In this document: one piece after another, positions 41,025 through 49,664 of the stretch
Position numbering within the stretch: the first letter of the stretch is position 1
Layout: each line of letters opens with the position of its first letter
Source: Caprella mutica
Lineage: Eukaryota; Arthropoda; Malacostraca; Amphipoda; Caprellidae
Direction of reading: 5' to 3'
Assembly (NCBI GenBank): GCA_947561585.1
Contig: CANNZV010002458.1
Coordinates: forward strand, 33,404 to 97,403
Length of the DNA: 64,000 nucleotides
Notes under the pieces: generated by a model
Database searches by the model: none
What the model was told of the DNA's origin: nothing
Seen by the model: the letters and a program-made list of their open reading frames with translations, nothing else
Program-made: the position numbers and the translations under genes

Positions 41025-41456
41025 GTTTTTGTTTACTTGTTTTTTAACTTGATTAGCTTTTTTTTGTGTTTTTTGTTTTGCTTTTTGTGTTTTCTCTCTA
41101 GAGTTTTTCTTCATCTTCTCTTTTTTATTTTTAAACTCTTTTTTATTTTTAAACTCTTTTTTAGAAGAAGCAGTTTTTTTAGCATTGTTCATCTTTGCTT
41201 TTTGATTTTGTTTAGCTTTTAAAACTTTTTTATTCCCTTTTACATTGGAAATAATTCCTGGACCAAAACCTTTGATGTTTTTAAGATCATCAGCACTTTT
41301 AATCTTATTTGTTTTTCTATAGCTAATAATTTTCTCAGCTTTTTTAGCTCCTATTCCCTTTATAGCCATCAACTCCTGCTTACTTGCTGTTTGTAAATCT
41401 AAAGCAGCAAATAAAAACGATGTACTTAACATCAGTAATACTAATAATTTTTTCAT
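41022..41456 (-). CDS. ComEA-like helix-hairpin-helix protein with a lysine-rich tail
   Basis: The 144-residue protein has a signal sequence (residues 1-17, MKKLLVLLMLSTSFLFA) and two helix-hairpin-helix repeats (LMAIKGIGAKKAEKIISYR and DLKNIKGFGPGIISNV, about 30-75), like ComEA, the periplasmic DNA receptor for uptake. The rest (76-144) is a very basic tail of Lys/Asn/Gln/Glu with two tandem copies of FKNKKE. ComEA normally has no such tail. It could bind incoming DNA in the periplasm; a role in natural transformation is inferred. Confidence 0.82.
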   Translation of the reverse strand: MKKLLVLLMLSTSFLFAALDLQTASKQELMAIKGIGAKKAEKIISYRKTNKIKSADDLKNIKGFGPGIISNVKGNKKVLKAKQNQKAKMNNAKKTASSKKEFKNKKEFKNKKEKMKKNSREKTQKAKQKTQKKANQVKKQVNKN

Positions 41457-41597
41457 CTTAATCCTTTATAAATAACTTATAAAATTATAACATAGTTTTA
41501 ATAAATGTAATTTTAAATTATTTATTTTTATCTCTATATATGTTAATAAGCTTTTTTTTGTATAATAATCCAATAATTTTATAGGACAAGGAAGCAC

Positions 41598-42023
41598 ATG
41601 CCCTCACAATTTCCATTAGAACTAGTATCTAACTTTTTATCTGTTATCTTACTTCTAGGTTTATTTTATAAATACCTACAATACAAGAAGAAACTTGATG
41701 TTATAAAAGGTTTAGACAAACTAAAAGATGAGAAAAAAGTAACAAGAGAAGATTATGAATTCATAAGAAACAATGAAAGAGAATATAAAGATAAGCTAGC
41801 TAAAACAGAAGCAAATATCAAAATAGCACAACCTGTTTTTATCATTATTGCAGGTATTTTGATACTTTCATTTGAATTTCAAGAAGCAATGATTCATCTA
41901 AATGTAGTTGTTGTTGCATTTATTTTTATGCAAGTTGATAAGATTCATAAAAGAAATATGTACTCTTTTCTAAATGAACTTAGAAAAGGAACAAAAGATC
42001 AAATAGAGCCACAAGAAGATTAG
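41598..42023 (+). CDS. Membrane protein of unknown function with a cytoplasmic coiled segment
   Basis: I do not recognise this family. The 141-residue protein has a membrane helix at about 10-28, a charged helical stretch at 30-75 (KKLDVIKGLDKLKDEKKVTREDYEF), then two closely spaced membrane helices (77-95 and 101-115) and a charged C-terminus. The DKLKDEKKVTREDYEFI text resembles an SHOCT-like helix but this is weak. It is monocistronic, convergent with the Crp/Fnr gene by a 3-bp gap. Confidence 0.72.
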   Translation: MPSQFPLELVSNFLSVILLLGLFYKYLQYKKKLDVIKGLDKLKDEKKVTREDYEFIRNNEREYKDKLAKTEANIKIAQPVFIIIAGILILSFEFQEAMIHLNVVVVAFIFMQVDKIHKRNMYSFLNELRKGTKDQIEPQED

Positions 42024-42026
42024 GCT

Positions 42027-42674
42027 CTATTTAGAAATAAACTCAGATAAACTCTTGTAATCTAAGATTTTGATATATCCCTTTTCATTTTGAATTATTC
42101 TATCTTTTTTAAGTTTTGATATTTTTCTTGAAAATGTTTCAGGAGTTATATTTAGAAGTTGAGCAATTTTGACTTGCTTTAGATTTTTTAATAAAGCTTC
42201 ATTATCCAGTAAAAACTTAGCAATTTTCTCAATACTATTTGAACTTATATTATAAGAAATAAAACTCTCTAAAGCTTTTATTTTTTTAGTTAAGGATTTA
42301 ATAAAAAACATTGAAATTTCAGGCTTTAATAAAAACTCTTCTTTAAATTTTTCATAATCTATTAATAAAACCTCTGCTTTTGTTTCAAAAGCACAGTTAG
42401 CAGGGAATCCCATCTCTTCATAGTTTGCAATTTCTGCTATTAGTGAAGGTGGCATTAAATTATGAATTATAACCTCATTGTCTTTATGATCATGGGTATA
42501 TAGTTTTACTATTCCACTTAAAAGAACATGTAAATATCTTGGTTTATCACCCTTATAAAAAAGTATTTCATCTTTATTAAAAAACTTTTTTATAGAAATC
42601 TCTTTTAAGCGTTCAAGCTCTTTTTCTTTTAAGAAGTTAAAAAGATAAAAATCTTCAAACTCATTTTTATGCAT
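42027..42674 (-). CDS. Crp/Fnr family transcriptional regulator
   Basis: The 215-residue protein has an N-terminal cyclic-nucleotide-type beta-barrel (KFFNKDEILFYKGDKPRYLHVLLSGIVKL) and a C-terminal winged helix with recognition text LLNITPETFSRKISKLKKD. There is no N-terminal cysteine cluster, so it is not an oxygen-sensing [4Fe-4S] FNR. It diverges from ygbA, and a perfect FNR/CRP-type box lies in the shared promoter. Given that partner, a role in the nitrosative stress response, like NssR of Campylobacter, is a reasonable inference. Confidence 0.88.
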   Translation of the reverse strand: MHKNEFEDFYLFNFLKEKELERLKEISIKKFFNKDEILFYKGDKPRYLHVLLSGIVKLYTHDHKDNEVIIHNLMPPSLIAEIANYEEMGFPANCAFETKAEVLLIDYEKFKEEFLLKPEISMFFIKSLTKKIKALESFISYNISSNSIEKIAKFLLDNEALLKNLKQVKIAQLLNITPETFSRKISKLKKDRIIQNEKGYIKILDYKSLSEFISK

Positions 42675-42688
42675 ATTATCTCTTTTTA

Positions 42689-42702
42689 TTGATATTTATC
42701 AA
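42689..42702. promoter_or_regulatory. FNR/CRP-type operator between the regulator and ygbA
   Basis: TTGATATTTATCAA is a perfect match to the TTGAT-N4-ATCAA box. It lies 15 bp from the regulator start codon. It is centred about 39 bp upstream of the start predicted from TATAAT (42722-42727) toward ygbA. That fits class II activation of ygbA and repression or autoregulation of the regulator. Confidence 0.75.
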
Positions 42703-42788
42703 TGAATATTTTTAAATTTTATATAATAATTATATTAGGTTCTTTAAATAAGACAAATTTTACCCTAATTAAATTAAAGAGACATTTT

Positions 42789-43139
42789 ATGAAAATAGAA
42801 AAATTTAATACTGAAATTGACACACTAAATAGTTTTTTTAAGACTTACTGCCAAGATAACCATGATAAGCAAGAAAAAAGAAATCTTGTTTTGATGTATA
42901 ATGACAAAATTGTTGATTTAGAACTTTCTTTATGTTCTCAATGTTATATGGATATAAAATACTGTTTTGATAGACTAAAACAATGTCCTCATGAAGAGAA
43001 GCCAAAATGCAGAAAGTGCACTAATCCCTGCTATGAAAAAATACAGTGGAAAAAAACTGCGAAAGTTATGAGATATAGTGCTATAAAACTAAAACTTGTT
43101 GAAGTAAAAAAAAGAGTTAAAAGCTTTTTTACCAATTAA
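42789..43139 (+). CDS. ygbA: YgbA family (nitrous-oxide-stimulated promoter) cysteine-rich protein
   Basis: The 116-residue protein has many paired cysteines (LCSQCYMDIKYC, CPHEEKPKC, CRKCTNPCYE), matching the YgbA family whose E. coli member is induced by nitric oxide under NsrR. I start at ATG 42789 (MKIEKFNTEID) because AAAGAGAC lies just upstream; the longer frame from 42702 would run through the promoter and operator. The last 11 bp overlap ung tail-to-tail. The exact biochemical role is unknown; metal binding is likely from the cysteines. Confidence 0.83.
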   Translation: MKIEKFNTEIDTLNSFFKTYCQDNHDKQEKRNLVLMYNDKIVDLELSLCSQCYMDIKYCFDRLKQCPHEEKPKCRKCTNPCYEKIQWKKTAKVMRYSAIKLKLVEVKKRVKSFFTN

Positions 43140-43776
43140 TCTCTTTTTTTCCTAAGTTTTTTAGTATTTCATTTGTTTTTGAAAAATGCTTACATCCAAA
43201 AAAACCTCTATATGCAGACAGTGGACTTGGATGAACACCTTTTAAAATATGATGTGTAGAATTATCTATAATCTTCTCTTTTTTTATAGCACTACTTCCC
43301 CATAAAATAAATACTATATCTTTACAATTTGCACTTATAAATTTGATTAGATTATCTGTAAATATTTCCCATCCCATTTTATGATGAGATTTTGCTTTTG
43401 CTTCTTCTACTGTTAAAATTGCATTGATTAATAAAACACCATCTTTTGCCCATGAAGTTAAATCCCCATGTTCACAAGTTGAAGTCTTAGCTAAATCTTC
43501 TTGTATCTCTTTTAACATATTTCTCATAGATGGAGGATTTTTAATCTCAACTGGCGTTGAGAAAGCTAAACCCTGTGCTTGTCCTGCTCCATGATATGGG
43601 TCTTGCCCTAAAAGTACAACCTTTGTATTTTCTAAAGGTGTTAAAGTAAAAGCATTAAAAATTTTATCTTTTGGTGGAAAAACTGTAGTTGTTTCATAAG
43701 CTTTATTAACTTGGCTCATCAAGTTTTTATAGTAGTCTTTTTTTTCTTCTTCTTTAAAAAAATCATCCCAAGTCAT
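43129..43776 (-). CDS. ung: Uracil-DNA glycosylase, family 1
   Basis: Ung removes uracil from DNA to start base-excision repair. The 215-residue protein has the catalytic GQDPYHGAGQAQGLAFS (with the aspartate base), the FILWGSSA strand and the HPSPLSAYRGFFGC loop with the catalytic histidine. Length and motifs are canonical. It overlaps ygbA by 11 bp at the 3' end. Confidence 0.97.
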   Translation of the reverse strand: MTWDDFFKEEEKKDYYKNLMSQVNKAYETTTVFPPKDKIFNAFTLTPLENTKVVLLGQDPYHGAGQAQGLAFSTPVEIKNPPSMRNMLKEIQEDLAKTSTCEHGDLTSWAKDGVLLINAILTVEEAKAKSHHKMGWEIFTDNLIKFISANCKDIVFILWGSSAIKKEKIIDNSTHHILKGVHPSPLSAYRGFFGCKHFSKTNEILKNLGKKEINW

Positions 43777-43800
43777 GTATATTCCTATAAATAAAATGAT

Positions 43801-43827
43801 TAAACTAAGAGTTAAACTCTTAGTTTA
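43801..43827 (-). terminator. Rho-independent terminator after the aldehyde dehydrogenase gene
   Basis: A perfect 12-bp stem (TAAACTAAGAGT and complement) with a 3-nt loop lies between the ALDH stop and the ung start. On the minus strand it is followed by ATCATTTTATTT. Confidence 0.85.
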
Positions 43828-43841
43828 AAATATTTCGTATC

Positions 43842-45233
43842 TTATAATACAGGAGATTTAATTACCATTAATTTTTCATTAGTCATCTCTTCCATTGAGT
43901 TTAAAATACCTCCAAGACCAAGTCCTGAAGCTTTTGCACCTCCAAATGGCATCCAGTCAACTCTAAATGCTGTATGGTCATTTACCATCACAGCTGTTCC
44001 ATTTAATCTTTTTACAGCTTTTAATGCGGTATCAATATTTTTTGTAAATACTGCTGCTTGAAAAGATACTTCTAAAGCATTTGCTCTATCAAAAGCTTCT
44101 TCAATATCACTATATGAGTAAATACAAACAACAGGTCCAAATACCTCTTTTGTAGATACTAAAGCATCATCAGCAGGGTTTAAAATAACTGTTGGTTCAT
44201 AACAAGAATCTGAGATTCTTGAACCACCTGTTAAAATCTTTCCACCTTTTAGTACAGCCTCTTCAACCCAAGACTCTACTCTATCAACTTCTGCATTATT
44301 AATAAGTGGACCTACTTCTGTTTTTTCATCTAATTGGTTACCAACTACAAGTTTTGAAGCATATTCACTTAGTTTATTTGCTACCTCATCAACTATATCT
44401 TCATGTACATATACTCTTTGAACAGATACACAAACCTGACCTGCATGATAAAAACCACCCTTACCAATAGAAGGAATTAAGTCTTCAATATCAGCATCTT
44501 TTTCTACAATCACTGGTGCAACTCCACCATGTTCAAGTGCTACTCTTGTACCTTTTGCTACTTTTGAGTTTAAGTACCAACCAACATCTCCAGAACCTAT
44601 AAATGTTAAGAAATTAACCTTTGGAGAAGTTGCTAATAACTCCCCTGCATTTCTATCACAAACAACTGCTTGAGCCCAACCTTTTGGAAGACCTGCTTCT
44701 TCTAATATCTCAACTAATCTAATAGCTGACATTGGAGTTTGTGTAGCTGGTTTTATAATTACTGGACAACCAACAGCAAGTGCTGGTATTACTTGATGAA
44801 CAGCTAAATTAAATGGATGATTAAAAGCAGAAATAGCAGCAACCACTCCAATTGGTTCTTTAAAAGTATATGCCATTCTATTTACACTACTTGCTGTATG
44901 ACCCATAGCTATTTCTTTACCTTCATGGGCACCTAAATGCTCAATAGCAAGTTTTACACCATTTATAGCTCTATTTACTTCTACTTGTGAATCCACCCAA
45001 GGTTTACCACCCTCACTTGCACAAAGCTTAGTTAATTCATCTACTTGTGAACTCATAATCTTCATAACTTTTTCTAAAATCTCTATTCTTTTAAACTTAG
45101 GCAAGGCATTTTCATGATCCAAAAATGTTGCTTGTGCTAAATCAATAGCCTCTTGAACTTCTTGCGTTGTAGAAAAAGGAACTTCTCCTACCTTACTTCC
45201 ATCAAATGGTGATGTTACTTCAATTTTACTCAT
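43842..45233 (-). CDS. NAD(P)-dependent aldehyde dehydrogenase
   Basis: The protein oxidises an aldehyde to the acid, or to lactate-type products. From ATG 45233 (MSKIEVTSPFDG) it has 463 residues. The start is fixed by GGAGAAAGC just upstream; a longer frame to 45260 would overlap the previous gene. It has the nucleotide-binding loop with FIGSGDVGW, the general-base glutamate in ALEHGG and the catalytic cysteine in GQVCVSVQRVYV. It follows the acetolactate-synthase-like gene by 14 bp, suggesting a shared pathway of a 2-oxoacid to an aldehyde to an acid. The actual substrate is unknown. Confidence 0.9.
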   Translation of the reverse strand: MSKIEVTSPFDGSKVGEVPFSTTQEVQEAIDLAQATFLDHENALPKFKRIEILEKVMKIMSSQVDELTKLCASEGGKPWVDSQVEVNRAINGVKLAIEHLGAHEGKEIAMGHTASSVNRMAYTFKEPIGVVAAISAFNHPFNLAVHQVIPALAVGCPVIIKPATQTPMSAIRLVEILEEAGLPKGWAQAVVCDRNAGELLATSPKVNFLTFIGSGDVGWYLNSKVAKGTRVALEHGGVAPVIVEKDADIEDLIPSIGKGGFYHAGQVCVSVQRVYVHEDIVDEVANKLSEYASKLVVGNQLDEKTEVGPLINNAEVDRVESWVEEAVLKGGKILTGGSRISDSCYEPTVILNPADDALVSTKEVFGPVVCIYSYSDIEEAFDRANALEVSFQAAVFTKNIDTALKAVKRLNGTAVMVNDHTAFRVDWMPFGGAKASGLGLGGILNSMEEMTNEKLMVIKSPVL

Positions 45234-45247
45234 GCTTTCTCCTTTAT

Positions 45248-46893
45248 TTATATTAAACACTGTTTTTTAGCTAATAGTTCATTTAAAATTTCATGATTTA
45301 AAGAGTAATCAACTGCTAAATCTATTAAATGAACACCTTTACCATTTACACACTCTTCAAATGTTTTCTCAAACTCTTCACAAGAACTTGGTCTATGTCC
45401 TGTAGCACCATATGATTTAGCATACTGAACAAAATCAGGATTATCTAAATCAAGTCCGTATGTATCAAAGCCCATTCCTGTTTGTTTCCACTTAATCATT
45501 CCATATGCATTATCATTTAAAATAATTACAGTTAAATCAAGTTTTAGTCTAACTGCTGTTTCTAACTCTTGGGAGTTCATCATAAATCCACCATCTCCAC
45601 AAACTGCTACTACTTTTTTATCTGGATTTACCATCTTTGCAGCCATTGCTGATGGAAGTCCCGCTCCCATAGTTGCAAGTGCATTATCAAGTAAAAGTGT
45701 ATTTGGGTATGAACATCTATAGTTTCTTGCAAACCAGATTTTATAAACTCCATTATCTAAAGTTACTATATCTTCATAATCTAAAACTTTTCTAATAACT
45801 CTTACAACTCTTTGCGGAAGTGCAGGAAATCTATTATCTTCAAAGTATTTATTTAAATGAGTTTTTATCTCTTTTACCATTCTTTTATAGTAATCAAAAT
45901 CCCAATGGTCTTGAACAGAAATAGCTGTTGTTAAGGACTCTATACTACTTGCAATATCCCCTAATATATCAAGTTGTGGAAAATATGTATCATCTACATC
46001 TGATGGGAAGAAGTTTACATGAATTACTTTTGTAGCATCTTCACTATTATCCATAAAAAATGGTGGTTTCTCAATTACATCATGTCCTACATTTATGATT
46101 AAATCAGCTCTTTCAATAGCACAATGAATAAAATCATCTTGAGATAGTGCTGCTGTACTTAAACATAGTTTATGATTTTCATCAACTACTCCCTTACCCA
46201 TTTGAGTTGAGAAGAAAGGTATTCCAGTTTCATTTACAAAGTTTGTAAGGGCATTTCCAATTCTGTTTCTATTTGCTCCTGCACCTATTAAAAGAAGTGG
46301 TCTTTTTGCTTTTTCAATCATCCTAACTGCATCTAAAATTACATCTTTATTTGCATGGGATACTTTACATCCCTAACTGGGTAAATATTATGTTCAACCT
46401 CTTCTTCTGCTATATCTTCTGGTAACTCAATAAGTGCAGCTCCTGGTCTTTCAGTTGTTGCAACTTTAAAAGCTTCTCTTACCATAGATGGAATATTATT
46501 TCCATTTACTACTTGTTTTGAATATTTAGTCATAGGTTTCATCATATTTACAATATCTATGATTTGAAATCTACCTTGTTTTGATTTTTTAATAGGCTTT
46601 TGCCCTGTAATCATAAGTATTGGCATACCACCAAGTTGTGCATAAGCTGCACTTGTTGCAAAATTTGTTGCTCCTGGGCCTAAAGTGGATAAACAAACTC
46701 CAACTTTTCCAGTAAGTCTTCCGTATGTTGCAGCCATAAAACCTGCTGCTTGTTCATGTCTTGTTAGTATAAGTTTAATTTTGGATTGTCTTAACGACTC
46801 TAATAAATCTAAATTCTCTTCACCTGGTATTCCAAAAATATACTCAACATCCTCATTTTCTAAAGCTTTTACAAATAAATCTGATGCTTTCAT
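45248..46893 (-). pseudogene. Thiamine-diphosphate enzyme, acetolactate-synthase-like, one frameshift near 46357
   Basis: The first frame (46893 to 46339, 184 residues) has the ThDP-enzyme start VEYIFGIPGEENLDLL and the RHEQAAGFMAATYGR segment with the catalytic glutamate. It ends abruptly after VKYPMQIKM. The next frame reads HANKDVILDAVRMIEKAKRP and continues for 357 residues to the C-terminal ThDP domain (VCGDGGFMMNSQELETAVR). One base missing from a G3 run (plus strand 46357-46359; expected four) restores a protein of 548 residues, normal for catabolic acetolactate synthase (AlsS) and related decarboxylases. The enzyme's exact reaction is not certain. Confidence 0.85.
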
Positions 46894-46918
46894 AGTATTA
46901 TCACCTTTTATATCTTTT

Positions 46919-46937
46919 ATTATTGATAATCATATTC
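46919..46937. promoter_or_regulatory. Possible Fur-type box upstream of the acetolactate-synthase-like gene
   Basis: The 19-mer around TGATAATCAT matches about 14 of 19 positions of the Fur consensus GATAATGATAATCATTATC. It lies 26-44 bp upstream of the start at 46893. In an AT-rich genome such matches are not rare, so this is a weak call. Confidence 0.3.
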
Positions 46938-47115
46938 AATATCTATTAAACTCTTTCTTATAAACCCCCATTTATTAAAAAAAGTACCTAAAGTGTTTCA
47001 ACCATTAGTCTATTTGCTCTCCATAAATAATATTGTATCACTTTTTTTTTAATATTTATACAAAGTTAATTATATTTTATATAGTATTGAGTCCATAATT
47101 ATATAAAGGACTATT

Positions 47116-47766
47116 TTGAAAAATAAAGCCATAATTTTTGACTTAGATGGAACATTGATAGATTCATTAGAAGATATTGCTATTTGCATGAATCAAGTTC
47201 TCATCGAATTAAACCTACCACATCATGAATTAAACGATTATAAAAACTTTGTAGGTGGTGGTATTGATTTTCTTGTAAACAATGCTTTAGCTGATGATAC
47301 AAGTGAAAAAGTAAAAGAAGAAGTTACAAATAGATTTAAAGTTGTATATGACCAAAAACTTCATGCTAAAACTAAGCCTTATGATGGGATTTATGAGTTA
47401 TTAGAAGAGCTTGAAAAAAGAGATTATAAAATAGGTATTTTATCAAATAAACCACATGAATTTACTATTGCTTATGCAAACTCTTTATTCTCTCAATTTA
47501 ATATTGAAGAAATTCATGGACAAAAAGCTCATATTGAAAAAAAGCCAAATCCAAGTGCTGCTATACAAATAGCAAATAGTTTTAAAATTCCTTGTGAAGA
47601 TATCTACTTTGTAGGTGATACTCAAGTAGATATGCAAACAGCAAAAAATGCAAAGATGAAAGGGATAGGTGTTCTTTGGGGCTTTAGAACTAAAGAAGAA
47701 TTACTTGAAAGTGGAGCTGATTTTTTAGTTGAAAAACCACTTGATATACTGGGTATTATAGAATAA
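47116..47766 (+). CDS. gph: HAD-family phosphatase, phosphoglycolate-phosphatase-like
   Basis: The 216-residue protein has the HAD motifs FDLDGTLIDS (nucleophile Asp), ILSNKP (motif II), the Lys in EKKPNPSA and FVGDTQVDMQTA (motif IV). A helical cap lies between residues 15 and 80. This is the Gph class that removes 2-phosphoglycolate or similar substrates. The start is TTG at 47116 with AAAGGA upstream and no ATG in frame nearby. It overlaps the rof-like gene by one base (TAATG). Confidence 0.88.
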   Translation: MKNKAIIFDLDGTLIDSLEDIAICMNQVLIELNLPHHELNDYKNFVGGGIDFLVNNALADDTSEKVKEEVTNRFKVVYDQKLHAKTKPYDGIYELLEELEKRDYKIGILSNKPHEFTIAYANSLFSQFNIEEIHGQKAHIEKKPNPSAAIQIANSFKIPCEDIYFVGDTQVDMQTAKNAKMKGIGVLWGFRTKEELLESGADFLVEKPLDILGIIE

Positions 47767-48005
47767 TGAGTGATTATAAACCTGTAGCTTGTCACTTTTA
47801 TGATGAGCTTGAAAGTGCAGCTGTTAAAAGAAAATTAAATACTATTGTTTTTATGAATGATGAAAATAAAGAAGAGACTATTAAAGATTTAGTAATTGAC
47901 TTTAAGACCTGCGAAAAGCAAGAGTTTGCCCTTTTAAAAAGTGGTTTGAAAATAAGACTTGATAAAATCATAAACTTTAATGAGCTAGACCCTAAAGGGT
48001 TCTAG
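47766..48005 (+). CDS. rof: Rho-binding antiterminator, Rof (YaeO) family
   Basis: The 79-residue protein matches the Rof family (modulator of Rho-dependent termination): YKPVACHFYDELESAAVKR at the N-terminus, then a beta-rich core with KDLVIDFKTCEKQEFALL and IRLDKIINFNEL. In E. coli Rof binds Rho and blocks RNA loading. It is translated from a TAATG overlap with gph and followed at once by a terminator. The identification is by recognition of the opening and the RLDKI motif; a profile search would settle it. Confidence 0.75.
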   Translation: MSDYKPVACHFYDELESAAVKRKLNTIVFMNDENKEETIKDLVIDFKTCEKQEFALLKSGLKIRLDKIINFNELDPKGF

Positions 48006-48016
48006 TTCTTTTTATT
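47985..48016 (+). terminator. Rho-independent terminator at the end of rof
   Basis: CTAGACCCT pairs with AGGGTTCTAG (one bulge) around a short A-rich loop and is followed by TTCTTTTTATTT. The hairpin includes the rof stop codon. Confidence 0.8.
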
Positions 48017-48027
48017 TACTTCAAAGG

Positions 48028-48054
48028 TTGTATATGCAACTATTGCATATACAA
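48028..48054. promoter_or_regulatory. Perfect palindromic operator upstream of marR
   Basis: Two 12-bp perfect arms (TTGTATATGCAA / TTGCATATACAA) are separated by CTA, 14 bp before the marR start codon. The size and position fit a MarR dimer binding site with autorepression of the marR-efflux operon. Confidence 0.85.
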
Positions 48055-48067
48055 TTTAAGGAATATT

Positions 48068-48492
48068 ATGAAGTATGAACTACATGAATCAATCGGATTT
48101 AAAATAAATCAAACAGCAAATAAAATTAATAGTAAGTTCTCGCAAGTTTTACAAAAATATGAGATAGCTCCTGAACAAAGGGCTACATTAGAGATTATAA
48201 AATATGAAGAAGATGTAAACCAAACAAAAATATCTCAAATTCTAGGAAAAGATAAAACTACTATAAGTAGAGCCCTTAGAACTTTGGAAAACAAAGGGCT
48301 TATTATAAGAAATAAAGCTGATAGAAGAACAAATATAATAAAACTAAGCCCTAAAGGAGAAGAAATCTTAGAAAAAAGCCAAGAAGAAGTAAAAGAATTT
48401 AGAGAAAGTATAATCCAAAACTTATCAAAAGAAGAGTTAATACTTTAAAAACACTACTTGAAAAAGTAGCTTCAAATGTAGAGTGTAAATAA
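48068..48492 (+). pseudogene. MarR family regulator, one frameshift near 48438
   Basis: The first 126 residues have the MarR fold: INQTANKINSKFSQVLQKYE, a winged helix with QTKISQILGKDKTTISRALRTLENKGL and the beta-hairpin RNKADRRTNIIKLS. The frame ends at 48448 after LSKEELIL. The +/-1 frame continues NTLKTLLEKVASNVECK and stops at 48490-48492, the expected C-terminal dimerisation helix. One A missing near 48438 explains it. With that base the stop overlaps the MFS start (TAATG). A perfect palindrome upstream is its probable operator. Confidence 0.85.
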
Positions 48493-49637
48493 TGAGAAAA
48501 TCAATAAATCATATTTATCTTATAATTCTTTTATCTGCTCTATCATCAGTTGCTCCAATGGGAGTGGATACTTACCTTCCCTCAATTCCACAAATAGCAA
48601 AATACTTTAGCGTAAGTATTGAAAAGATTGAACTTTCTCTATCTATTTTTCTTATAGGTTTTGCAATAGGTCAAGTTTTTGGAGGGCCTATTTCTGATAG
48701 ATATGGTAGAAGAAAAGGCTCAATAATTGGACTTCTAGGCTTTAGTTTCTTTAGTTTTCTAATAATCTTTTCTACAAATATTTATGAACTATGGTTATAT
48801 AGATTCTTTGAAGCCTTCTTTGGTGGAATAGTTGTAGTAAACGCAGCTGCTAGTGTAAGAGATAGATTCCATGGGAAAGAAGCTGCTAAAGTATTTTCAC
48901 TAATGGGAATGGTAAGATGCCTTGCACCTATGGTTGCTCCTTTTATTGGTGCATTTATTATTCACTTTTATAGTTGGAAAGCTGTATTTGTATTCTTAAC
49001 TGTTTACTCACTTGTAGTTGCTTTTTTAGTTTACAAAGATTTAGAAGAGAGTTTCACTTATGTAAAACAAAATGTTTTTAACTCCTTTAAAATTGTACTA
49101 AGTAATTATGATGCTGTAAAATATATGTTAGTTCTTGGTCTGTCTTTTGGAGGTTTTTTTATACTTATTTCAAAGAGTTCATTTATTTATATAGAGCACT
49201 ATGGAATTTCAACTGATTATTTTCCTTTGTTTTTTGGAATAAATTTTGTAGTTTTAATGGCACTTATTAGAGTAAATGTCTCTTTACTTAAAAGCTTTAC
49301 TACAAAACAAATAGTTAAATTTGCCCTACTTGTGCAAATAGTTTCAGGAGCTTTATTTTTACTAAATCATGAGTCTATTTCACTTGTGTTTACAGTTGTT
49401 TTAATAGCTTGTTATATGGGTGTGATGGCTTTTGTTTTTGGTAATTGTTTAGCTTTAGCTATTGAATATTTTCCTAAAAATGCGGGGGTTGCATCAAGTG
49501 TTATTGGGGTTTTACAGTTTGGATTAGGAGCGATTGTTTCATCAATTTCTCTGAGTTTTTCAAATCATACTTTTTTGCCAATTGCAATAAGTATAACTAT
49601 CTCTTCAATCTTAGCTATTTTGCTTTTAAGAAAATAA
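48492..49637 (+). CDS. MFS drug efflux transporter, Bcr/CflA family
   Basis: The 381-residue protein has twelve membrane spans, the MFS motif A GGPISDRYGRRKGS between helices 2 and 3, and the Bcr-like opening SVAPMGVDTYLPSIPQIAKYF. Such pumps export chloramphenicol, bicyclomycin or similar compounds with proton antiport. It is translationally linked to marR, which probably represses it until a ligand is bound. A terminator follows its stop. Confidence 0.9.
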   Translation: MRKSINHIYLIILLSALSSVAPMGVDTYLPSIPQIAKYFSVSIEKIELSLSIFLIGFAIGQVFGGPISDRYGRRKGSIIGLLGFSFFSFLIIFSTNIYELWLYRFFEAFFGGIVVVNAAASVRDRFHGKEAAKVFSLMGMVRCLAPMVAPFIGAFIIHFYSWKAVFVFLTVYSLVVAFLVYKDLEESFTYVKQNVFNSFKIVLSNYDAVKYMLVLGLSFGGFFILISKSSFIYIEHYGISTDYFPLFFGINFVVLMALIRVNVSLLKSFTTKQIVKFALLVQIVSGALFLLNHESISLVFTVVLIACYMGVMAFVFGNCLALAIEYFPKNAGVASSVIGVLQFGLGAIVSSISLSFSNHTFLPIAISITISSILAILLLRK

Positions 49638-49664
49638 GTATAAAGTCTTTTAGACTTTATACTT
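49636..49664. terminator. Bidirectional terminator between the efflux gene and a convergent gene
   Basis: A perfect 13-bp stem (AAGTATAAAGTCT and its complement) with a 3-nt loop overlaps the stop codons of both neighbours. Confidence 0.85.

Noticed and set aside
42702..42788. N-terminal extension of ygbA from 42702
   Set aside because: The extension would start within the operator and cover the promoter, and its text is low-complexity; ATG 42789 has a binding site.
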